From NCBI GenBank assembly GCA_013822685.1, contig PNKV01000018.1, forward strand, positions 1-64,000: 64,000 nucleotides of DNA. Direction: 5' to 3'. The stretch is from Leptothrix sp. (in: b-proteobacteria). Its GTDB lineage: Bacteria > Pseudomonadota > Gammaproteobacteria > Burkholderiales > Burkholderiaceae_C. A program made the position numbers and the translations under genes. Below are positions 58,561 through 64,000 of the stretch, in pieces. The stretch's first letter is position 1. The number at the start of each line of letters is the position of its first letter. The notes under the pieces are model-generated. The model did not search any database. It was not told where the DNA came from and saw only the letters and a list, made by a program, of their open reading frames with translations.

Positions 58561-59592
58561 ATGTTTTCGTTTTTCAAGAAGTCCGGCCCCAACCAGGCCA
58601 GCATCAATGGGGTGCCCATCATGGTCAATCCCAAGGAGACCTTGCTCCAGGCAGCGTTGCGCGAAGGCATTGATTTCCCGAACAGCTGCCGCGTGGGTGG
58701 CTGCGCAGCCTGTAAATGCAAGCTGGTCGACGGCAAGGTCAAGGAGCTGACTCAGACCGCCTACATCTTGTCGGACGAAGATTTGGACGCCGGCATGATC
58801 CTGGCCTGCCAGTCGGTGCCACAAACCAATGTCACCATCGAAGTACACATGGCCGCCCAGCAAGCCCGCCGCACCGTAAGTGGCCGGGTGGTGGCCTGCA
58901 CCGCACTCACCCACGACATCGTCAGCCTGCGCATCCAACTGGACGACTCACTGCCTTACAAAGCTGGCCAGTACGCACAATTGTCGGTTGACAGCCTGCC
59001 CGGGGTTGATCGCAGCTACTCGTTTGCCACCGCCTCGCAGCCCAATTCCCAGGTCAGTTTCCTGGTACGCAAGGTGCCCAATGGCGTGTTCTCCAGCCAT
59101 GTGCATAAACATGATCTGGTTGGACAGCGCGCCAGTGTGAAGGGCCCCATGGGCGATTTCTGGCTGCGCCCCTCTGACGCCCCCTTACTGATGGTGGCCG
59201 GCGGCAGCGGCCTGGCCCCCGTTCTGGCCATCTTGGAAGACGCTCTGGCCCAAGGCGTCAAACGCCCCGTCACCATCTTGTTTGGTGCCCGCCAGCAAGC
59301 TGACTTGTACGCTCAAGACACGCTGGAAGCCCTTCGCACCCAATGGCCTGCGGCCTTCCGCTTTGTGCCCGTGCTGTCGGCCGAACCCGATGGCAGCAGT
59401 TGGGCAGGTGCGCTCGGCAACGTTGACAGCGCCCTGGCCGAGCACCTGCCCAACGGTGCCCATGCCTACCTGTGCGGCCCACCCGTCATGGTCGATGCCG
59501 TCAGCGCAGTATTGCGCGACCGCGGCATCGCCAAAGAACAAATCCGCGCCGACCGTTTCACGACCTTGCACGACTCTACAGGAGCACAGTGA
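58561..59592 (+). CDS. XylA-like ferredoxin-NAD(P)H reductase, electron-transfer component
   Basis: A 343-residue two-domain reductase. The N-terminal plant-type 2Fe-2S ferredoxin (about 12-95) has ligands C43, C48, C51 and C83 in NSCRVGGCAACKCKL and ILACQSVP. Then an FAD domain with VDRSYSFATASQ and an NAD domain with LLMVAGGSGLAPVLAIL and AYLCGPPVMVDAV. The layout equals XylA of xylene monooxygenase, which passes electrons from NADH to the membrane diiron hydroxylase XylM. The partner gene starts on the last base of this stop codon. Confidence 0.92.
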   Translation: MFSFFKKSGPNQASINGVPIMVNPKETLLQAALREGIDFPNSCRVGGCAACKCKLVDGKVKELTQTAYILSDEDLDAGMILACQSVPQTNVTIEVHMAAQQARRTVSGRVVACTALTHDIVSLRIQLDDSLPYKAGQYAQLSVDSLPGVDRSYSFATASQPNSQVSFLVRKVPNGVFSSHVHKHDLVGQRASVKGPMGDFWLRPSDAPLLMVAGGSGLAPVLAILEDALAQGVKRPVTILFGARQQADLYAQDTLEALRTQWPAAFRFVPVLSAEPDGSSWAGALGNVDSALAEHLPNGAHAYLCGPPVMVDAVSAVLRDRGIAKEQIRADRFTTLHDSTGAQ

Positions 59593-60755
59593 TGATGAAC
59601 ATTCTGCACTACCTCAAGTATTTCCTATTCCATATCATCGGCCTGCTGGCTCTGACGATGGTCACCCTAGGTGGCGCTTACACCACCTACGGTCTGATCA
59701 CCATCTTGGTTTTCTACATGGTGGGCGACGCTGTCTGTGGCGACGACACCACCACACCCACCTTCAAGTATCCCGGCATCTTGACTGCGCAGCTGTGGAT
59801 GGCTTTGCCCTTGCTGTTAATGATCATCTTCGCATCGCTTTGGAGTGTGAGCTCCGGCGACGTGCTGGGCTATGGCGCCTGGGTGCAGCAGCTCACGGGC
59901 TTCGATGCCCTGGCAGCCCGCGAAAGCACCTTCTGGGGCCACCACATCTCGACCATCCTGCTCTCCGGCCTGATGATCGGCATGGTTGGCACCATCACCG
60001 CCCACGAACTGACTCACCGCACCTGGGATCCGATCTCGATGTTTGTCGGTCGCTGGTTGTTGGCTTTCAGCTTTGACACCATTTTCTCGATCGAGCACGT
60101 CTACGGCCATCACCGTTATGTGTCCACCACTGAAGACCCAGCCACCGCACCTCGCGGCCGCAATGTGTACTTCCACGTCCTTGCCTCGACCATCAAGGGC
60201 AACATCAGCGCGTGGAACATCGAGAAAAAGCGCCTCAAGCGCGATGGCCACGGCGCCATCTCCTTGCGTAACGGCGTGATCCGTGGTCACCTGATGAGTT
60301 TGCTGTTGGTAGCGGTGGCATATGCCATGGGCGGCTGGCCTGTGGCTGGCTTCTTCATTGCCAGTGCGCTGTGGGGCAAATCGCTGCTGGAGATCGTTAA
60401 CTACATGGAACACTACGGCATGGTTCGCGACCCCAAGCTCCCGGTTCAGCCTCGTCACTCTTGGAACACCAACAAGCGCATCAGTTCATGGTCGATGTTC
60501 AACCTGACCCGCCACTCGCATCACCATGCCCAAGGCGAAGTGCCTTATCAAGACCTCAAGCCCTTCCCTGAAGCGCCCATGATGATCGGTGGCTACCTGA
60601 CCACCATCCTGGTGGCCATGGTTCCGCCTCTGTGGTTCAAACTGATGGACCCCAAGGTCAAGGAGTGGGATCTGAAGTACGCCAGCCCCGAAGAGTTGAA
60701 GCTGTCTGAGGCCGCCAACAAGCGGGCTGGCTGGGGGCTCAAGGCTTCTGCTTGA
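59592..60755 (+). CDS. XylM/AlkB-family membrane diiron monooxygenase
   Basis: A 387-residue inner-membrane hydroxylase. The histidine boxes are HELTHR, EHVYGHHRYVSTTEDPATA and RHSHHHA, plus NYMEHYGMVR. Several hydrophobic helices occupy the first 120 residues and two more near 230-270. Coupling to a XylA-type reductase points to the XylM branch (toluene, xylene or p-cymene methyl hydroxylation) rather than the rubredoxin-dependent AlkB branch, though substrate cannot be fixed. The ATG shares one base with the upstream stop. No downstream alcohol or aldehyde dehydrogenase is in the window. Confidence 0.9.
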   Translation: MMNILHYLKYFLFHIIGLLALTMVTLGGAYTTYGLITILVFYMVGDAVCGDDTTTPTFKYPGILTAQLWMALPLLLMIIFASLWSVSSGDVLGYGAWVQQLTGFDALAARESTFWGHHISTILLSGLMIGMVGTITAHELTHRTWDPISMFVGRWLLAFSFDTIFSIEHVYGHHRYVSTTEDPATAPRGRNVYFHVLASTIKGNISAWNIEKKRLKRDGHGAISLRNGVIRGHLMSLLLVAVAYAMGGWPVAGFFIASALWGKSLLEIVNYMEHYGMVRDPKLPVQPRHSWNTNKRISSWSMFNLTRHSHHHAQGEVPYQDLKPFPEAPMMIGGYLTTILVAMVPPLWFKLMDPKVKEWDLKYASPEELKLSEAANKRAGWGLKASA

Positions 60756-61171
60756 GCCATGCGTTGTAAACATAGGGCTACGCTGGCAGACCTATGATTG
60801 ATGCTAGACCTGCATTCATGGCTTCTTCAAGTCGCTGTTTTCCATCCCCTGCTTGAATTGCTGCGTGTCGTGCGCCGCCCGGTGCCAGCATAGTAACCGC
60901 CCTGCCGCTCAAGGCGTACGCTCATGGCTTTCCATTGCGCCTGACAGACGCACCCGTGCATCGGGTACCAGCTTGAAAGAGGTACCTTCGAGGTTTTGCA
61001 CATCGGTGGCCGACCTCGTGTGCGATCGTGTAGGGCTTGGGCAAAATCCTCCAGGCGCATGCTCAGCGTCGCCCTGTGTCGGTCTTGCAAATTCACCGCC
61101 ACGCCCGTGAATATGGGCAGAGCCTGGCAACAGGGATGGCCAAAACTCTGGGTTTTTCCCCGGTGGATGCC
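60756..61171. other. Gap with degenerate sequence, no supported gene
   Basis: Only short frames without start signals occur here on either strand. Codon bias is poor, and the downstream neighbour is a transposase fragment, so this is probably scrambled mobile-element debris. No terminator with a clear T-run was found after the monooxygenase gene. Confidence 0.35.
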
Positions 61172-61519
61172 ATGATCGGCTTGCGCGACCCGCTGGCAAT
61201 GCTGGTACTACGTGTGCCGTGGGCAGAGGTAGAGAGGTCGCTGGCTCCGCTATTCGCCCGCAAGGCGAGCATGGCAGCATGCCGACATGTTCGGCCCGAC
61301 GCCGCGGACGTTGCCGACGGGCTCAGCGCGGCTCGTCGCGCGCGCCTGCCCCTTCGCCTGATGGTGGAGCCGCTATTCCAGGCGGCGCCATGCCTTCTGA
61401 TGGATGACACGGGCGTGCCAACCGAGGAGAAGGTGGTGCGCACGTTCTCGATCCTGAAGGCGACAGACCTTCTCAGCCACTCGCGATCAGTGTTGGGAGC
61501 TTATATTTCAGGCCGCTGA
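61172..61519 (+). pseudogene. Truncated IS5-family transposase N-terminus
   Basis: From 61172 the frame reads MIGLRDPLAMLVLRVPWAEVERSLAPLFARK and then LPLRLMVEPLF, matching the opening of a distinct IS5-family subgroup (DLRDPLAxLAxRxPWxxIExxLAPxFAR ... GRPRLPIRLM). After about 61380 the sequence diverges (DDTGVPTEEKVVRTFSILKATDLL) and no DDE residues follow. It ends at 61519 inside the end of alkB. A remnant only; it differs from the intact IS at 55444. Confidence 0.65.
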
Positions 61520-62671
61520 GGCCGTGTCCTGCATCTCATAGGTCTGGACCAAGCGCTTGCGTTGCGCCGGCAAAAAGTTGATGCGCGAGGCATCGCCACC
61601 GGTGGCTTTAACCACTCGCTTGTCCATCACGGCAAACCACAGCGGCGGCACGTAAGCGACCAGGAACATGCCCGTGTAGCCCAGCGGCAGGAAGGTCGGA
61701 ATGTCGTGGAAGCTGCGCAGCGACTGGTAGCTGCGCGTCGGGTTGGCGTGGTGGTCGGAGTGGCGCTGCAGCTGGAAGGTCAGGATGTTGGACAGCACGT
61801 GGTTGCTGTTCCACGAGTGGTGCGGCTGGCAGTGTTCGTAGCGGCCATCGGGCTTCTTCTGGCGCAGCAGGCCGTAGTGCTCGATGTAGTTGGCCGAGGT
61901 CAGCATGAAGGCGCCCAGGAAGGCCAGCACCATCAGCAGCACCAGGGCCTGCGTGCCCAGCCAGGCGGTCATGCCGCCCCAGACGATGGCGGTGCCGATC
62001 CAGCCCTGCACGATCTCGTTGTCCAGGCTCCAGGCCGACTTGCCCTGGCGCTCCAGGCGCTCGACCTCCAGGTCCCAGCCGCGGAAGTAGGCGCCGGGCA
62101 TCTCGCGGAACATGAAGCGGTAGATCGTCTCGCCCATCTTGGACGAAGCCGGGTCTTCCGGCGTGGCCACGTGGCGGTGGTGGCCGCGGTTGTGCTCGAT
62201 GCAAAAGTGCGTGTAGGCGCCCAGCGAGAGGTTGAACAGCGCGGCCTTGCGGGGCAGCCATTCCTTCTTGTGGCCCAGCTCGTGGCTCATGTTCATCACC
62301 AGGCCCAGCATGAAGCCGTTGATGATGACGGTGGTGACCACGCCATACCAGGGCACCGCGTGCGTGCTCAGGAACCACACGTTGAACAGCGTGGTGGCCC
62401 AGCCCACGGGGATGGCCAGGTAGATCATCCAGCGGTAGAAGGCGCGGCGCTCGAGGTCGGGCACGGCGGCTTCAGGCGGGTTGCTGGTGTCGTCGCCGAT
62501 CAGCCAGTCCAGGATGGGCACCAGCACGAACAGCACCAAAAAGGGCAGGACGTACCAGGCGGCGTGGTCCTGGCCCATCAGCTGGGCCACCGGGCCCGTG
62601 GCCACGATGGCGGGGATCAGGGCTGGCAGCAGCCACAGGGGCTTCTTCGGGTCCCGGTAGGACGTGGCCAT
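61508..62671 (-). CDS. alkB: Alkane 1-monooxygenase AlkB
   Basis: A 387-residue integral-membrane diiron alkane hydroxylase. The histidine boxes are HELGHKK, EHNRGHHRHVATPEDPASS and RHSDHHA. The AlkB signature NYIEHYGLLR is followed by GRYEHCQPHHSWNSNH. About six hydrophobic helices. It oxidises medium-chain alkanes to 1-alkanols with rubredoxin as electron donor; neither rubredoxin nor its reductase is in the window. The ATG at 62671 is chosen (a GTG at 62686 is possible). No ribosome binding site or promoter is visible: just upstream the DNA becomes an antisense decayed ABC permease gene. GC content appears higher than in neighbours. Confidence 0.93.
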   Translation of the reverse strand: MATSYRDPKKPLWLLPALIPAIVATGPVAQLMGQDHAAWYVLPFLVLFVLVPILDWLIGDDTSNPPEAAVPDLERRAFYRWMIYLAIPVGWATTLFNVWFLSTHAVPWYGVVTTVIINGFMLGLVMNMSHELGHKKEWLPRKAALFNLSLGAYTHFCIEHNRGHHRHVATPEDPASSKMGETIYRFMFREMPGAYFRGWDLEVERLERQGKSAWSLDNEIVQGWIGTAIVWGGMTAWLGTQALVLLMVLAFLGAFMLTSANYIEHYGLLRQKKPDGRYEHCQPHHSWNSNHVLSNILTFQLQRHSDHHANPTRSYQSLRSFHDIPTFLPLGYTGMFLVAYVPPLWFAVMDKRVVKATGGDASRINFLPAQRKRLVQTYEMQDTASAA

Positions 62672-62689
62672 CGGGTCGGGCAGCACAGC

Positions 62690-62999
62690 GCTCTACACAT
62701 CCACCGCCGCGAACTGGGTCTCTACATCGCCACCATCGCACCCAATCTCGCCCAGGCTGCGCTGCTCGCCATCCTCGTGCTGGTGCCGATGACCTTCCCT
62801 TCCGGTACCTGATCCCCACCCGAAGCCATGCCATCGGGCTGCGCGAAGCCATGTCTATCTCTCCACTTTATTACTTCGTCGAGATGGGCTACGGCATCCT
62901 GCTTCAGGGCGCGGGATGGGACATCCTGTGGGTTTGGCGCTGCTGCTTGGCATGGCGATCTTCGGGTTGGGCGTGTGGCGATTCAAGCGTCAGTTTTGA
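62690..62999 (+). pseudogene. Decayed ABC-2-type transporter permease, C-terminal remnant
   Basis: Forward frames contain successive pieces of an ABC-2 permease C-terminus: LYIATIAPNLAQAALLAILVLVPMTFPSG, then in another frame SPLYYFVEMGYGILLQGAGWDILW, then in a third LALLLGMAIFGLGVWRFKRQF with stop at 62999. At least two frameshifts separate them and the N-terminal part is absent, so the gene is dead. It abuts the 5-prime end of alkB on the other strand, marking a recombination junction near 62690. Confidence 0.72.
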
Positions 63000-63029
63000 T
63001 TCGTAAACCAGTCATGTCTCGACCGTGGG

Positions 63030-63476
63030 TCACGCGCTGCCTCCCAAGTCTGCAGTCCCCACGGGAAACAGGAAGCGCCCAATGCACGCCAGCTTATTGT
63101 CCAGGCGCAACTGCACCGAGACCGTTGTGATACGTCGTCCCGCCCGCACAATGTGGGGCACCGCGCAAATCGTGCCGGCGAAAGCCGGTCGCAAGTAATC
63201 GAAGGTAAGCGTCGAGCAAGCAGGTAACTCGACCCGCGCCAGGGATCGTGCAAGATGGGTAGCCGCGACCACTTCTCCAAAGCTGGCAAGTACACCACCA
63301 TGGAAGGTCCGGATCAGGGGATTGCCGACATGATTTTCGCAAAAGTCCATGAGGTAGCGTGTCTCGCCCTCAACGACCTCCTCCCGCATACCCAGAAACC
63401 GATGGAAGGGCACCGCCGGCACGAGGACCATTGCTGCCTCTGCACAATCTGTCATTGATTTAACCACCCTCGTCAT
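63030..63476 (-). CDS. PaaI-like hotdog thioesterase (second of pair)
   Basis: A 148-residue hotdog-fold acyl-CoA thioesterase of the PaaI/YdiI group. The characteristic block is NPLIRTFHGGVLASFGEVVAATHLARSL, where HGG follows the acidic and polar residues of the active site, then STLTFDYLRPAFAGTICAVPHIVRAGRRITTVSVQL. AGGAG precedes the ATG, which overlaps the upstream gene's stop by 4 bases. The two probably form a heteromer or handle related CoA esters, perhaps in aromatic or fatty-acid catabolism. Confidence 0.82.
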   Translation of the reverse strand: MTRVVKSMTDCAEAAMVLVPAVPFHRFLGMREEVVEGETRYLMDFCENHVGNPLIRTFHGGVLASFGEVVAATHLARSLARVELPACSTLTFDYLRPAFAGTICAVPHIVRAGRRITTVSVQLRLDNKLACIGRFLFPVGTADLGGSA

Positions 63477-63943
63477 GCCGCACTCCTGTCCGTCGTATCG
63501 AAAGCCGGTCCTAACGTATCGATGGCAAAGGATCCCGTCACCGTGGCAAGCGGCATCTCGTCACCCGCCGCATAAGCCCGGCCGGAGACAAAGGCCACGC
63601 TGTCTGTCCAGCCGATGCATTCGACCACCGCGCGCAGGCCGCTGCCCGCCGGAATGGCACGAAGGTAATCGACGCGCAGGTCAATGGTGGCGATAGGCCT
63701 GAGCGAGCGTAGCGCGGAGAAAATCGCCAGTCCACACGTCGTGTCAAGCAGGGTCACGAGTGTGCCCCGATGCAACGCTCCAAGGCCGTCGGCCAGAGCC
63801 TCAGAAAACGGCATCACCATCTCCGCCTTGGCGTTGGCCACCGCCACCACGTCGACGCCGAGGGCGTTGAACAGTGGATGCTGACTGCCGAAAAAAGCTT
63901 TTGCCATGGCAGCTTGGTCCAGTTGCGGCTTCATATGCGACAT
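63473..63943 (-). CDS. PaaI-like hotdog thioesterase (first of pair)
   Basis: A 156-residue hotdog protein. Family blocks are ALGVDVVAVANAKAEMVMPFSEALADGLGALHRGTLVTLLDTTCGLAIFSAL (HRG in place of HGG, followed by the acidic LLD), then IATIDLRVDYLRAIPAGSGLRAVVECIGWTDSVAFVSGRAY. GAGGAGCAGG precedes the ATG at 63943. Translationally coupled to the second thioesterase gene. The promoter lies in the last 57 bases of the window or beyond. Substrate unknown. Confidence 0.82.
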   Translation of the reverse strand: MSHMKPQLDQAAMAKAFFGSQHPLFNALGVDVVAVANAKAEMVMPFSEALADGLGALHRGTLVTLLDTTCGLAIFSALRSLRPIATIDLRVDYLRAIPAGSGLRAVVECIGWTDSVAFVSGRAYAAGDEMPLATVTGSFAIDTLGPAFDTTDRSAA

Positions 63944-64000
63944 GCCTGCTCCTCAATTTGCACTGTAAATGTGTTCACTCAATAGATCAGAGCAGCGTCG

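Noticed and set aside
61562-62812. A 416-codon plus-strand frame across alkB
   Set aside because: It is the mirror of alkB codons (runs of VVVGVALQLEG, HQQHQG). The only real homology in it is the short permease remnant at its end, annotated separately.
1-64000. CRISPR arrays, tRNA or rRNA genes
   Set aside because: No regularly spaced repeats and no tRNA-like cloverleaf or rRNA signature were noticed on either strand; a tRNAscan or Infernal run would settle it.

Overview
The window is GC-rich DNA of the kind found in Burkholderiales, probably a Comamonadaceae-like betaproteobacterium. I infer this from codon use, the style of the arsenic and hydrocarbon genes, and the type of conjugation module. 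Almost all of it looks like mobile DNA: an integrative conjugative element or large conjugative plasmid carrying metal-resistance and hydrocarbon-oxidation cargo. I found no tRNA, rRNA or CRISPR array, and neither end of the element (att sites) is visible.

Layout. (1) 1-1884: tail of a CDF cation-efflux transporter, two small envelope proteins, a decayed P-type ATPase start and a CadR/PbrR-like MerR regulator, with an intact 19-bp-spacer operator-promoter between the last two. (2) 1976-12357: element backbone, comprising DUF1173, a tyrosine-recombinase-like protein lacking its nucleophile, an AlpA-like regulator, a DUF1845-like protein, several unknowns, a zinc-ribbon/Toprim primase, a DUF932 protein, FlhD-like and FlhC-like activators (compare SetD/SetC of SXT/R391), an H-NS-like silencer and a PIN-like nuclease. 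(3) 12587-18141: TraI_2/MobH-like protein, TraD coupling ATPase and DUF4400 protein, then an antisense HEPN + OST-HTH protein and a small unknown. (4) 18476-33107: a 15-kb arsenic/metal island, all on the minus strand. (5) 33259-55152: a complete F-type (MPF_F) type IV secretion operon from lytic transglycosylase through TraG. (6) 55153-64000: an accessory tail with an IS5-type insertion that splits a small membrane-protein gene, AbiE-like toxin-antitoxin remnants, an AraC regulator divergent from a XylA/XylM-like monooxygenase pair, transposase debris, alkB, a decayed ABC permease and two hotdog thioesterases.

How the genes work together. The arsenic island appears to have two tiers. ArsR controls an overlapping operon (arsR, arsI, two low-molecular-weight-phosphatase-type arsC, acr3, glutaredoxin-type arsC, arsH) whose last gene encodes a SigZ-like ECF sigma factor. 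Two further minus-strand operons each start with the same 20-bp block containing a TGCATC-N16-CGTCTT promoter-like signal. One encodes an ArsP-like permease, thioredoxin, OsmC, an ATP-grasp-like ligase and a class II glutamine amidotransferase. The other encodes a 68-aa protein, a P1B-4 metal ATPase and a thioredoxin-ArsA fusion. The simplest reading is a cascade: ArsR derepression makes the sigma factor, and the sigma factor turns on the second tier. In the backbone, FlhDC-like proteins probably activate transfer genes and the H-NS-like protein probably silences.
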